In this document: one piece after another, positions 55,335-64,000 of the stretch | How the letters are laid out: each line of letters opens with the position of its first letter | Position numbering within the stretch: the first letter of the stretch is position 1 | Assembly (NCBI GenBank): GCA_040880285.1 | Contig: JBBDIT010000070.1 | Location: forward strand, 7,752-71,751 | DNA: 64,000 nt | Direction: 5' to 3' | Source: JANQJA01 sp040880285 | GTDB lineage: Bacteria > Pseudomonadota > Gammaproteobacteria > Pseudomonadales > Azotimanducaceae | Notes under the pieces: model-generated | The model's input: the letters and a program-made list of their open reading frames with translations, nothing else | What the model was told of the DNA's origin: nothing | Database searches by the model: none | Made by a program: the position numbers and the translations under genes

Positions 55335-56162
55335 CTACCGGTTTTTCAGGGAAAGTGCGACTTCATACAGATGTTTTCGATTGACGCCAAGTATCTGACT
55401 CGCGAGCGAGGCGGCGGTTGCGGGCGAGACCTCTGTCAACAGGATTTTCATCAGCTCCACTTCATCATAGTCAGCCCCGTCGCCTGACGCTCCCTTGACG
55501 ACTACGACAAATTCGCCTTTTTCCGGTATATCCCCGGATGCCACCAGGCTAGCTGCCTCACTTACCGTACCGGTCCAGACTTGCTCGAATTGCTTGGTGA
55601 GCTCCCGCGAGACAGAAACATCACGACCACCACCAAATACTGACATAAGGTCCGCCAGCAAGGCTTTGATACGATGAGGCGCTTCAAAAAAAACCATCGT
55701 GCGCGGTTCCCGCAACAAGTCCTTGAGCCGCGATTCCCGCTGCTTTTTTTTAGGCGGGAGGAAACCTTCAAAACAGAATCGGTCTGTAGGCAGGCCTGAA
55801 ACCGAAAGTGCCGTTAACACCGCGCTGGCTCCCGGCACGGGTGAGATTTTGATCCCTGCTTCAATTGCTGACCGGATCAATCGATACCCGGGATCTGAAA
55901 CCAACGGCGTGCCTGCATCGCTGACAAGGGCAACCTGCTGGCCCTGCGACAAGAGGGTAATCAGCTTTACGGCTGACTCGGATTCGTTGTGTTCATGGTA
56001 GGCAAGAAGCGGAGTTTTGATGTGGTAATTGTCAAGCAGGCGTTTGGTATGCCGTGTATCTTCCGCGGCGATCAGATCAACGTCCTTTAATATCGCCAGT
56101 GCCCGCGACGAGATGTCAGCTAAATTACCGATCGGCGTTGCGACCACATACAGAACACTCAT
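55335..56162 (-). CDS. rsmI: 16S rRNA (cytidine-1402-2'-O) methyltransferase RsmI
   Basis: 275 residues. MSVLYVVATPIGNLADIS and the SAM-cap motif VSDAGTPLVSDPGYRL are hallmarks; LPTDRFCFEGFLPPKK follows. It 2'-O-methylates C1402. The stop is about 10 bases from the rnpB 5' end, so the rnpB promoter must lie within this gene. Divergent from lpoA. Confidence 0.97.
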   Translation of the reverse strand: MSVLYVVATPIGNLADISSRALAILKDVDLIAAEDTRHTKRLLDNYHIKTPLLAYHEHNESESAVKLITLLSQGQQVALVSDAGTPLVSDPGYRLIRSAIEAGIKISPVPGASAVLTALSVSGLPTDRFCFEGFLPPKKKQRESRLKDLLREPRTMVFFEAPHRIKALLADLMSVFGGGRDVSVSRELTKQFEQVWTGTVSEAASLVASGDIPEKGEFVVVVKGASGDGADYDEVELMKILLTEVSPATAASLASQILGVNRKHLYEVALSLKNR

Positions 56163-56363
56163 ACAGATATGCCTTACTTTTCAGTCTGGACCTGGCAGCG
56201 ACATCCCGGCTGACATTGGGTTTTAATCCTACAGCCACAGAACGCCAAATGCGTTAGGATCGGGGATCAAGTCGTGGTGTTTGCTGTCTCAATTTTTTGT
56301 CACGATGAACTATTGTATAGGTTTTATCCTCGTGTATACGGGTTTAATCGAGTACTGGCACTT

Positions 56364-58190
56364 ATGAACAAGAAGTTAATCCTGGTGAGCATCCTGATAA
56401 TCTTTGTGGCCGGGTGCGCGACAGGCCCGTCGCAAGATCCCGTTGGTATGGAATCGGGTCCAGGAAAGGACGGCGCCCTCCTGTCGGCCGATGTCGAGCA
56501 ACTGCTCGCGAGTGCTGCGCGCTCATCGCAACCTCGTGCTACCGAACTCACCATTCGCGCCGCGGCGGTTGCCCTTTCGAACAACAACAAGGAACAAGCG
56601 GAGAGCATTCTCGATACTGTCTACACCGAAGACCCCAAGCTGGTCAGGGAGTATCTCTTCCTGAAAGCCCGCATCGCTGTCGCTGACGGTGAACCCGCAT
56701 TGGCACTTCGAATTCTTGAAGACAAAAGGATCCTCGCCACGGTATTGACCGACTCGGACCAGGTGCAGTTAGGGCGAATTCGGGCAGTGGCATACCACAA
56801 GGGTCGTAGCTATCTTGCAAGCGCAAAGGAACGAATATTTTTCCACGACCTGCTCGATCCGGAGGATCAAGCTGAAAATCATGAATTGATTTTCGACGCC
56901 CTGATGGAATTGCCAGTATCCACCCTGGCCAACCAGGCAGAGAGCGCCATCACCAGTGATCTGAGAGGCTGGTTATCGCTCACCGCGATGACCAAGCAAT
57001 ACCAGAATGATCCTCTGCAGCAGCTGGTCGCGCTGAATCGATGGAAGAAGTTGTGGTCCCGCCATCCAGCTGCAGAGAGGCTGCCAGCAAGCCTCAGGTT
57101 ATTGTCGCAGGTGGTAACTGAAGAACCAAAAATCATCGCGCTGTTACTGCCCCTACAGGGTGATCTTGGTCCCTTCGGACGCGCGATCAGGGACGGCTTC
57201 CTGGCCTCGCACTACGCATTTAACAAGGACGCAGAAATCAGGGTATATGACACAGCACCGGAAGAAATTACTTCCGTACTGGCAAGAGCAAAAAGAGAGG
57301 GAGCTGAAATTGCCATTGGCCCACTGGATCGGGCTAATGTTGCCATCCTCGCGGCTCAACCTCGCCTACCCATTCCCGTGCTGGCTTTGAACAGAACCCT
57401 GGACGGCAGTGCCCATGCGGACCTCTACCAATTTGGACTCGCACCCGAGGACGAAGTTGAACAGGTAGCAGAGCAGGTGTACACAGAAGGAAAACGTAAC
57501 GCACTTGTACTCTATTCCGTCGGCGACTGGGGTACGCGTAATTTCGATAGCTTCGCGGCTCGATTTACGGCTCTCGGCGGAAATATCATCGAAGCCAGGC
57601 AATATGGTGATCAGCGGGACTATTCTGACCTCATCAAGGGCATGCTCAACGTGGATGAAAGTGAGCTGCGTGCAACGGAGCTCCGAAGGATCACGGGCCA
57701 GAAATTCGAATTTATACCGAGGCGACGTCAGGATGTTGACTTTGTATTTATGCTTGCAAACCCCGAGCAAGCTCGACAATTAAAACCAACCATTGCGTTT
57801 TACTATGCAGAGGATATTCCTGTATATGCCACCTCGCACGTCTATGAACCGGGCGAGTCTCGTATCGCTGCGATTGACTTGAATGGCATTCGATTCTGCG
57901 ACATCCCATGGAAACTCTCTGAAGCTGGTGGAGTTCAGGCGCAGGTCCAGAATATCTGGCCTGCAGCAAAATTCGGACTTGCCCCCTTCTATGCCCTGGG
58001 TGTCGACGCCTACCGCCTGTATCCACGTCTGCAGCAACTCAAGGACATCCCCGGTGCCAAATTATTTGGCACAACCGGCATCCTGCACTTGCGAGAAGAC
58101 AATGTAATTACTCGCACCCTGATGTGGGCGCATTTTCGTGACGGTCAGGTGAGTCCGGTACCGATGATTCTGGACTCGATTGGCGGCTAG
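56364..58190 (+). CDS. lpoA: Penicillin-binding protein activator LpoA
   Basis: 608 residues from ATG 56364, chosen because a lipoprotein signal (MNKKLILVSILIIFVAGC) starts there; 56274 would add 30 non-conserved residues. An N-terminal TPR-like helical domain (about 40-250) is followed by a periplasmic-binding-protein-like domain from IIALLLPLQGDLGPFGRAI. LpoA is an outer-membrane lipoprotein that activates PBP1A. It is followed 5 bases later by yraN. Confidence 0.92.
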   Translation: MNKKLILVSILIIFVAGCATGPSQDPVGMESGPGKDGALLSADVEQLLASAARSSQPRATELTIRAAAVALSNNNKEQAESILDTVYTEDPKLVREYLFLKARIAVADGEPALALRILEDKRILATVLTDSDQVQLGRIRAVAYHKGRSYLASAKERIFFHDLLDPEDQAENHELIFDALMELPVSTLANQAESAITSDLRGWLSLTAMTKQYQNDPLQQLVALNRWKKLWSRHPAAERLPASLRLLSQVVTEEPKIIALLLPLQGDLGPFGRAIRDGFLASHYAFNKDAEIRVYDTAPEEITSVLARAKREGAEIAIGPLDRANVAILAAQPRLPIPVLALNRTLDGSAHADLYQFGLAPEDEVEQVAEQVYTEGKRNALVLYSVGDWGTRNFDSFAARFTALGGNIIEARQYGDQRDYSDLIKGMLNVDESELRATELRRITGQKFEFIPRRRQDVDFVFMLANPEQARQLKPTIAFYYAEDIPVYATSHVYEPGESRIAAIDLNGIRFCDIPWKLSEAGGVQAQVQNIWPAAKFGLAPFYALGVDAYRLYPRLQQLKDIPGAKLFGTTGILHLREDNVITRTLMWAHFRDGQVSPVPMILDSIGG

Positions 58191-58195
58191 TTACT

Positions 58196-58561
58196 GTGAC
58201 GAACGAAAAAAATACGCTCGATCTCGGATATGCCGCTGAAGAGATGGCAAGTCAGTTCCTGCAGCAACACGGGCTTGAGCTCATTTCGAAAAACTTTCGG
58301 TGTAGAATGGGTGAAATTGACCTGATCATGCGAGAAGGAAATACCCTTGTGTTCGTCGAAGTCCGATTACGCCAAACAAGGAATTACGTATCTGGCGCCG
58401 AGTCGATAACCCGACGCAAGATTGCCCGACTGCTCAAGACCGCTGAATTTTACCTGATATCACATCCGGTACCTGATCACATCGAATTTCGGTTCGATGT
58501 TGTTTCCATGGATTCTTCCATAGACTGGATCAAGAGTGCGTTTACGGCGGATCAACATTAA
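58196..58561 (+). CDS. yraN: YraN family endonuclease-like protein (UPF0102)
   Basis: 121 residues, GTG start. The restriction-endonuclease-like motif is visible as RMGEIDLIMREGNTLVFVEVR, with Glu/Asp and the ExK-type segment, here VEVR (Lys replaced by Arg). Function in DNA processing is presumed. It lies between lpoA and dolP as in Escherichia coli, but yraO/diaA is absent from between yraN and dolP. Confidence 0.92.
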   Translation: MTNEKNTLDLGYAAEEMASQFLQQHGLELISKNFRCRMGEIDLIMREGNTLVFVEVRLRQTRNYVSGAESITRRKIARLLKTAEFYLISHPVPDHIEFRFDVVSMDSSIDWIKSAFTADQH

Positions 58562-58591
58562 TAAATGGTAGTCAAACGATTGGAGATGTTC

Positions 58592-59140
58592 ATGAAACCA
58601 GTTGGTTTCCTTCTGACCACGCTACTTCTACTCCAGGGTTGCTCAGCAATCCTGCCGGCGACGGAAGACTACGGTAAACGTAGTCTCGGCACGGTTTGGG
58701 ATGACCAGATGACCGAATCGCGAGCAAAGGGCCTGATCAGGCAAGCCCATCCGGACCTGACCGACGCCCATGTGAATGTAACCAGTTTCAACGGCGCCGT
58801 TTTACTTACCGGCCAGGTACCATCCGAAGAGGTCAGAAAGGTAGCAGACGAAACGGTTGCCAAATTGAGGCACGTCACCAGGGTTCACAATGAGCTGGAT
58901 GTTGCCGGCCCCACTTCCATGGTCGCCCGCTCCAATGACTCCTGGCTGACGACAAAGGTGAAATCCAGACTACTGGCAGACAACACCATCAGCGGAAACA
59001 GAATCAAAGTAGTCACAGAGGACGGAGTGGTTTATCTCCTAGGATTGGTCACGCGTGATGAAGCTGACAGTGTCGTCGAAGTTGCCAGAAATGTCTTCGG
59101 GGTGCAGAAAATTGTCAAGGTATTCGAATATATCAATTAA
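58592..59140 (+). CDS. dolP: BON-domain lipoprotein DolP (YraP)
   Basis: 182 residues from ATG 58592, with GGAG upstream and a lipoprotein signal (LLTTLLLLQGC). Two BON domains: about 45-110 (DAHVNVTSFNGAVLLTGQVP) and 125-182 (NRIKVVTEDGVVYLLGLVT). DolP is an outer-membrane lipoprotein that guards envelope integrity and division-site function. Convergent with sspB across 30 bases. Confidence 0.92.
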   Translation: MKPVGFLLTTLLLLQGCSAILPATEDYGKRSLGTVWDDQMTESRAKGLIRQAHPDLTDAHVNVTSFNGAVLLTGQVPSEEVRKVADETVAKLRHVTRVHNELDVAGPTSMVARSNDSWLTTKVKSRLLADNTISGNRIKVVTEDGVVYLLGLVTRDEADSVVEVARNVFGVQKIVKVFEYIN

Positions 59141-59170
59141 CGCATTGGGCCCGGCGTTTACCTGGCAAGA

Positions 59171-59575
59171 CTACTTCACGACTTTCAACTTCGGCGGGCC
59201 ACCCTTTTTCTTACGACCGGGCCCGGCTTTCCCTGAAGGTTCTGGGGGCGGCTCATTGGGGTCCGGGTCTTCTTTCGGGAACCACATGCCCTCGCCATTT
59301 TCTTTGGCGACAATGCCCAGCACGGCGCCGATAGGCGCATAGATTTCGTGCGCCACTCCACCAAAACGCCCACTGAATGCAATCGCATCATTACCTATGG
59401 TCAGGTCCCGAGTCGCAACAGGACTGATATTCAGTACTATTTGGCCATCTTGTGCGTATTCCATGGGCACGGACAAGCCTTCAGCACGGATATCCAGGAT
59501 GAGATAGGGCGTGAATTCATTATCGAGAATCCACTCGTTGATCGCACGAATCAGGTAAGGGACAGAGGAGTTCAT
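59171..59575 (-). CDS. sspB: ClpXP protease specificity-enhancing factor SspB
   Basis: 134 residues from ATG 59575 (MNSSVPYLIRAINEWIL); 59608 is possible but the family starts here. The substrate-binding fold ends VLGIVAKENGEGMWF; the tail is charged with a C-terminal KKKGGPPKLKVVK, close to the ClpX-binding XB peptide. SspB delivers ssrA-tagged proteins to ClpXP. It follows sspA. Confidence 0.94.
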   Translation of the reverse strand: MNSSVPYLIRAINEWILDNEFTPYLILDIRAEGLSVPMEYAQDGQIVLNISPVATRDLTIGNDAIAFSGRFGGVAHEIYAPIGAVLGIVAKENGEGMWFPKEDPDPNEPPPEPSGKAGPGRKKKGGPPKLKVVK

Positions 59576-59629
59576 TGGCCAACCATACCAAAACGAGTTG
59601 ATCGCCAACAGCTTCTGGCTTTGAACTAA

Positions 59630-60262
59630 CTAGTCGCGCATATCCAGTTCAGCTTCCGAGAGGCTGGCCTGAAACGCATCACGTGCAAAGATACGGTCCA
59701 TATAGTCCAGAATCGGCTTGCCCTGCTTTGGCGGAAGATCAATACCAAGCACTGGCAAGCGCCAAAGGATCGGCGCGACGCAACAGTCAACCAGCGTAAA
59801 TTCTTCACTCATGAAGAATTCCTTGTCCGCAAAAACGGGGGCAATCGCTATCAGGCTCTCACGCAGCTCCTTTCGATTTCGATCGATAACCGTATCCTTG
59901 GAACGACCAGCAATTATATTGTCTACTGCACCACACCAGTCTCGCTGGATACGGTAGATAAACAAACGACTTTGCGCCCGTGCAACCGGATACACCGGCA
60001 ATAGGGGAGGATGCGGAAATCGCTCGTCCAGATACTCCATGATAACCTGTGACTCATAAAGTACGAGGTCACGATCAACCAGCGTTGGTAAACTGTTATA
60101 AGGATTGAGGTCAGTCAGATCCTCTGGCATGTTGTTAGGGTCAACATCGACTATTTCGACAGCAACACCTTTCTCACACAACACAAGGCGGACTCGATGG
60201 CTATAGTGATCAGCCCCGTCGGAATAAAAAACCATTGATGAGTGTTTGGCAACGACGCCCAT
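59630..60262 (-). CDS. sspA: Stringent starvation protein A
   Basis: 210 residues with a GST-like fold: thioredoxin-like N-terminus (MVFYSDGADHYSHRVRLVLCEKG), then the all-helical domain. It lacks catalytic GST residues and, in other species, binds RNA polymerase to control stress genes. It lies 70 bases after petC, in the conserved petABC-sspAB order. Confidence 0.95.
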   Translation of the reverse strand: MGVVAKHSSMVFYSDGADHYSHRVRLVLCEKGVAVEIVDVDPNNMPEDLTDLNPYNSLPTLVDRDLVLYESQVIMEYLDERFPHPPLLPVYPVARAQSRLFIYRIQRDWCGAVDNIIAGRSKDTVIDRNRKELRESLIAIAPVFADKEFFMSEEFTLVDCCVAPILWRLPVLGIDLPPKQGKPILDYMDRIFARDAFQASLSEAELDMRD

Positions 60263-60331
60263 TAACTACCTCTCTTGGATTAGAAAACCGCACCTGACGG
60301 TGCGAATACGCCCAACAACGCTCGTGCCAGG

Positions 60332-61150
60332 CTAGTGATATTCTTTTTCGTACTCTCGACCAAGCAACCAGGTAAACACATAGAAGATTGCAAGGAACAA
60401 CAGCACATACACGCCAATGCGTTCGCGATCCAGTCTGGCCGGCTCTGCCATGTAGTAGAGAAAGTTAGCGAGATCGTAGGCAACCTGGTCATATTCTTCT
60501 GGCGAGAGCTTACCCGAGCCCTCTTCAAGCTCAAGGGGATTATAGCCTCGATCAATCAGATCCTGCCCGCAGACCTTCTCGGTAATGTATTCATTTGTCA
60601 GCGGGTCCATCATCATGCCGCCGTTCTCTGCGACACGTGGCACACTCTTGCAGACCTTACGCTGCACCCCCTGCAAGTCAGCCAGAACATGTGGCATACC
60701 TACATTTTCAAAGACCAGGTTATTGACGCCAAATGGTCTGCTCTCATCAACATAGAAGGTTCGAAGGTAGGTGTAAATCCAGTCTGGACCACCTTTCAAA
60801 TTGTTGTGCAACGTCAAATCCGGCGGCGCTGCACCAAACCAACTCTTGGCATCCTCTATGGACATGGAATTTTCCATAAGGGCACCGATACGTACATCGG
60901 GATCGAATACCAGATGCTCCAGCATAAGATCCTCAGGAATACCCAAATCCTCGGCAGTTCGCTTGTACCTCTGGTACTTTAGCGAGTGACAACCAAAGCA
61001 GTAATTCATATAGGTCTGCATACCGCGCTGAAGCGAAGCCTGATCGCCAAGGTCTGCATCCATTTCATCAAGCGGATAGGTCGAGCTGGCTGCAAATGCC
61101 TGTACGCCAGAGAAAGTAAAAATCGCGATTAGTAAGATTCTGAGTCTCAT
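60332..61150 (-). CDS. petC: Cytochrome c1 of the bc1 complex
   Basis: 272 residues. A signal peptide is followed by the haem c motif CFGCHSLKYQRY; the axial Met is expected in the acidic MPHVLADLQG region. A C-terminal membrane anchor (GVYVLLFLAIFYVFTWLLG) ends the protein. Cytochrome c1 passes electrons from the Rieske centre to cytochrome c. Its start overlaps the petB stop by 4 bases. Confidence 0.95.
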   Translation of the reverse strand: MRLRILLIAIFTFSGVQAFAASSTYPLDEMDADLGDQASLQRGMQTYMNYCFGCHSLKYQRYKRTAEDLGIPEDLMLEHLVFDPDVRIGALMENSMSIEDAKSWFGAAPPDLTLHNNLKGGPDWIYTYLRTFYVDESRPFGVNNLVFENVGMPHVLADLQGVQRKVCKSVPRVAENGGMMMDPLTNEYITEKVCGQDLIDRGYNPLELEEGSGKLSPEEYDQVAYDLANFLYYMAEPARLDRERIGVYVLLFLAIFYVFTWLLGREYEKEYH

Positions 61151-62256
61151 TTGACGGGCACCCTCTCCGGCACAGGTTTAGTCTTTTCAACTTTGGTATA
61201 CCAGGGCATCAACAGGAAGAAGGAGAAATAGATTCCTGTGCAGATTTGCGCAAGGATCGTGCGTCCGGGTGTCGGATGAACCGTACCCAGGTAACCGAGA
61301 ATAAAGAAAGAAATAACAAACAAGGTCATAAAAATTTTGCTGCCAAGACCCTTGTGACGAATCGACTTTACCGGTGATCGATCAAGCCATGGCACCACAA
61401 ACAAAATCGCGATTGCACCTGCCATGACTACCAGACCCCAAAACTTGGCTGTAAGGCCAAATAACGGGTAGGTTGCAGCGCGCAGCATCGAATAATACGG
61501 AGTGTAATACCAGACGGGCGCTATCAAATCTGGTGTTTTCAAGGGATCGGCCGGCTCATAATTCGGGTGCTCAATCAAGTAGCCGCCACCATCGGGATAG
61601 AAAAACATTACCGCACAGAAGATAAACAAGAACAGCACAATGCCAGGCAGGTCGTGGCCAATCGTATAATAAGGATGGAAGGGCACGCCATCCAGGGGCT
61701 TACCGTCTTCATCCACATGCTTTTTAATGTCGACGCCATCGGGGTTGTTCGAACCAACTTCATGCAGCGCCAGAATATGCAAGAAGACCAGCACGATCAG
61801 CACCAGCGGCACCAGAACCACATGCAGCGCAAAAAAACGGGTCAACGTTACACCGGACATATTGAAGTCACCGCGTACCCAGGTCGCAAGAGCCTCTCCC
61901 ACAAACGGTATTGCGCCAGCCAGAGATACGATTACCTGCGCGCCCCAGAAGGACATGTTGCCCCATGGCAACAGATAGCCGAAGAATCCTTCCGCCATCA
62001 GCGCAAGGTAAATAAACATTCCNNNNNNNNNNNNNNNNNNNNNNNNNNNNNNNNNNNNNNNNNNNNNNNNNNNNNNNNNNNNNNNNNNNNNNNNNNNNNN
62101 NNNNNNNNNNNNNNNNNNNNNNACACCAAATATGTACCAGCCGTTGAAATTCTTTGGCGCATAGTACTTTGAAAAGTGTTTCTCGTATGTCTCGGTTACC
62201 GGCAGCCGGGCATCAACCCAGTCCATAACATTTTTGAGAGATTGCTGAATTGTCAT
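61147..62256 (-). CDS. petB: Cytochrome b of the bc1 complex (interrupted by an N gap)
   Basis: Two pieces joined by 100 N. The N-terminus (MTIQQSLKNVMDWVDARLP) and most of the body, GYLLPWGNMSFWGAQV, FFALHVVLVPLVLI and the PEWYFxPYY-like VWYYTPYYSMLRA, are present. About 70 residues of the first helices are hidden, including the first pair of haem-ligand histidines, so the gap is longer than 100 bases. It is the quinol-oxidising core. Confidence 0.95.
   Translation of the reverse strand: MTIQQSLKNVMDWVDARLPVTETYEKHFSKYYAPKNFNGWYIFGXXXXXXXXXXXXXXXXXXXXXXXXXXXXXXXXXXGMFIYLALMAEGFFGYLLPWGNMSFWGAQVIVSLAGAIPFVGEALATWVRGDFNMSGVTLTRFFALHVVLVPLVLIVLVFLHILALHEVGSNNPDGVDIKKHVDEDGKPLDGVPFHPYYTIGHDLPGIVLFLFIFCAVMFFYPDGGGYLIEHPNYEPADPLKTPDLIAPVWYYTPYYSMLRAATYPLFGLTAKFWGLVVMAGAIAILFVVPWLDRSPVKSIRHKGLGSKIFMTLFVISFFILGYLGTVHPTPGRTILAQICTGIYFSFFLLMPWYTKVEKTKPVPERVPVK
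62023..62122. other. Assembly gap (100 N) inside petB
   Basis: Flanks are unlike one another, so real sequence is missing; comparison with other cytochrome b proteins suggests about 210-260 bases. Confidence 0.85.
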
Positions 62257-62852
62257 CAGGCTGTCCCCTTCTCTTCACCAATGACAATTACATTGTCTGT
62301 CTCGTAGAAATGAGGTGGTACCTCAAGGTTGGTGGGTGCAGGTACTCCGCTATAAACGCGGCCAGCCATGTCAAATTTGGAACCATGACAAGGACAATAA
62401 AAGCCACCTTTCCACTGGGGATCAAACTCCTGGGGTGCAATCTCGGGCCGAAACTTGGGTGAACATGCCAGGTGCGTGCAGATACCTACCAATACCAGAA
62501 TGTCGGGTTTGATTGATCGCGTGGCGTTTTGGGCGTAGATGGGTTGTTGTTCTTCCTCGGACGCAGGGTCAGCGAGGCGGTCCGCAAGCGAGTCGAGGGC
62601 ATCCAGCATTTCGTCGGTTCGCTTGATGACGAATATGGGCTTGTCCCGCCACGCAGGAATGGGCCCGAGAATATCGCCCGGGGCAAGCCTGCTAATGTCA
62701 ATCTTGATAGGTGCGCCAGCGGCGAGTGCCTTGGCGCTCGGGTTCCATGATCCAACGAACGGTACAGCCAGTCCAACTACACCGGCGGTTCCAACTACAG
62801 TGGTAGCGCCGATCAGGAAATTGCGCCGCCCCTTGTTGATGCCGTCACTCAC
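62256..62852 (-). CDS. petA: Ubiquinol-cytochrome c reductase Rieske iron-sulfur subunit
   Basis: 198 residues, GTG start with AGGGGAGAGGA upstream. A twin-arginine-like leader (KGRRNFLIGATTVVG) and one membrane helix precede the Rieske domain: ligands in CTHLACSP and CPCHGSKFD. Its stop shares a base with petB (TGATG). First gene of petABC. Confidence 0.96.
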   Translation of the reverse strand: MSDGINKGRRNFLIGATTVVGTAGVVGLAVPFVGSWNPSAKALAAGAPIKIDISRLAPGDILGPIPAWRDKPIFVIKRTDEMLDALDSLADRLADPASEEEQQPIYAQNATRSIKPDILVLVGICTHLACSPKFRPEIAPQEFDPQWKGGFYCPCHGSKFDMAGRVYSGVPAPTNLEVPPHFYETDNVIVIGEEKGTA

Positions 62853-63058
62853 GACGTCCTCTCCCCTCTAAACACATCTGAAGATGGGCAAATCATTGAC
62901 TTCAATTCTTGCCTTCCAGACTAGCACCCGGGCAGGCCATCTTCGTCAATGACGTACAAACAAACCCCGCGATTTTACCATAGTCCACGCGGGAATTGTC
63001 GTGCCTTATGCAGGAATGTTGGTGCATACCCGGCGAAATTCGCCATGTGAATAGAACA

Positions 63059-63445
63059 CTATCGCTTGGAGAACTGCGGACGCTTTCGAGCCTTGCGTAA
63101 TCCGACCTTTTTACGCTCGACGGATCGATCATCGCGGGTCACAAAACCGGCGTGCCGCAGCGTTGGACGCAAGGTTTCGTCATACTCGATCAGGGCCCTG
63201 GTCAAACCATGACGAATGGCCCCGGCTTGACCGAAGCCACCACCGCCACGCACAGTCACATTGAGATCAAATTTCTCGGTCAGCTCGACCAATTCCAATG
63301 GTTGGCGGACTATCATTCTTGCCGTTTCACGGCCGAAATATTCATCCAGGGGTTTGTTATTGACAGTAATCGCGCCTGCCCCATCAGAGATGTATACCCG
63401 CGCTTTGGCGGATTTGCGTCGTCCTGTACCGTAATACTGGGTCAT
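63059..63445 (-). CDS. rpsI: Ribosomal protein S9
   Basis: 128 residues. Opens MTQYYGTGRRKSAKARVYI and ends RKRPQFSKR, the conserved tail reaching the tRNA in the P site. It follows rplM by 10 bases. Confidence 0.98.
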   Translation of the reverse strand: MTQYYGTGRRKSAKARVYISDGAGAITVNNKPLDEYFGRETARMIVRQPLELVELTEKFDLNVTVRGGGGFGQAGAIRHGLTRALIEYDETLRPTLRHAGFVTRDDRSVERKKVGLRKARKRPQFSKR

Positions 63446-63455
63446 ATACGGGCCT

Positions 63456-63884
63456 TTATAGTTCTAGTACTTGAGGCTGCTGGGCAGCATGGGGATGTTC
63501 GGTGCCGGCATACACTTTGAGTTTGCTCAACATTGCCCGGCTCAGCTTGTTCTTTGGCATCATGCCCTTTACCGCCTTTTCGATCACGCGTTCAGGCTTC
63601 TGGTCTATCAATGTTTCAAAGTTAACTGATTTTATGCCACCTGGATAACCCGTGTGATGGTAGTACATCTTGTCTTCGGCCTTGTTGCCGGTGACCTTCA
63701 CCTTCTCTGCATTGACAACGACCACGTAGTCACCAGTGTCCACATTGGGCGTGAACTCGGCTTTATGCTTGCCGCGCAGGCGGTTGGCGATAGCGGTTGC
63801 CATCCGGCCCAGGGTCTGGTCAGTCGCGTCCACAACGTACCAATTACGGCGGACAGTCTCGTTTTTAGCGGTATAGGTCTTCAT
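63456..63884 (-). CDS. rplM: Ribosomal protein L13
   Basis: 142 residues from ATG 63884 (MKTYTAKNETVRRNWYVVDA); 63947 is upstream of the conserved start. The motifs KMYYHHTGYPGG and GMMPKNKLSRAMLSKL are diagnostic. The rplM leader and promoter lie in the last 116 bases of the window or beyond. Confidence 0.97.
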   Translation of the reverse strand: MKTYTAKNETVRRNWYVVDATDQTLGRMATAIANRLRGKHKAEFTPNVDTGDYVVVVNAEKVKVTGNKAEDKMYYHHTGYPGGIKSVNFETLIDQKPERVIEKAVKGMMPKNKLSRAMLSKLKVYAGTEHPHAAQQPQVLEL

Positions 63885-64000
63885 GCTCAACCACGGGATT
63901 TGGGGAGCGCGAATATTACCGGACCCATGGCGCCTAATCAACAGCAATCATTGCCTGATTGCGGGCTGAAATTGGTCGAAATTCTCGCTATGTAGCCAGG

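Noticed and set aside
55060..55398. A 112-residue plus-strand open frame
   Set aside because: It is antisense to RNase P RNA and has no family features.
1..64000. CRISPR arrays, transposases, phage genes
   Set aside because: No regular repeat-spacer array or recognisable recombinase or capsid gene was seen.

Overview
The window is a scaffolded piece of a gammaproteobacterial chromosome, most likely a metagenome-assembled genome. The order rplM-rpsI-petABC-sspA-sspB, then dolP-yraN-lpoA, rsmI, rnpB, mraZ and the division/cell-wall (dcw) cluster, followed by lpxC, secA-argJ and pilABCD-coaE-yacG, is the arrangement known from Pseudomonas-like Gammaproteobacteria. MurE carries the meso-diaminopimelate signature and LpxC is present, so the cell is Gram-negative. 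Six runs of exactly 100 N mark scaffold joins. Three of them are flanked by exact 55-base duplications, so they are false gaps; the other three hide real sequence.

Layout. 1-3.6 kb: an osmoprotectant-type ABC transporter (ATPase plus a fused binding-protein/permease) translationally coupled to exonuclease I. 3.6-12.9 kb: accessory genes (a DASS-type anion symporter, a lipoprotein aminopeptidase, a GspA/ExeA-GspB pair, a PuuD-like membrane protein, a lipoprotein, a tandem universal stress protein and an amidohydrolase). 13.0-15.3 kb: groES-groEL with a perfect CIRCE operator under overlapping sigma-32/sigma-70 promoter elements. 15.3-19.1 kb: an alkyltransferase-like protein, AmpG, YajQ, a degenerate receiver-GGDEF protein and a PduO-type cobalamin adenosyltransferase. 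19.1-25.4 kb: aceE-aceF and ampD-ampE with a BtuF-like gene. 25.5-36.1 kb: a retropepsin-like protease, nadC and a type IV pilus block. The pilus block holds the TfpX/Z accessory protein, a PglL/WaaL-type O-oligosaccharyltransferase, two pilins, pilB, pilC and pilD, then coaE and yacG; a tRNA-Thr lies inside it and the main pilin has a sigma-54 promoter. 36.1-41.8 kb: argJ, secA, an M23 peptidase and dciA. 41.9-54.6 kb: lpxC and the dcw cluster read towards lpxC (mraZ-rsmH-ftsL-ftsI-murE-murD-ftsW-[gap]-murC-ftsQ-ftsA-ftsZ). 55-64 kb: rnpB, rsmI, lpoA, yraN, dolP, sspBA, petCBA and rpsI-rplM.

How the genes work together. Much of the window serves envelope growth: peptidoglycan precursor synthesis (MurC/D/E), septation (FtsZ/A/Q/L/I/W), PBP activation (LpoA), wall recycling (AmpG, AmpD), a probable wall hydrolase (M23), lipid A synthesis (LpxC), protein export (SecA) and surface pili. 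Respiratory and central metabolism are represented by the bc1 complex and pyruvate dehydrogenase.

Most worth a second look: (i) the dcw cluster lacks murF and mraY between murE and murD with no N gap there; (ii) the response-regulator/GGDEF protein has lost the key residues of both domains; (iii) the major pilin lacks cysteine and sits next to a glycosylation module and a sigma-54 promoter with an upstream palindrome; (iv) groESL appears to have both heat-shock sigma and HrcA control. I saw no CRISPR array, insertion sequence or prophage.
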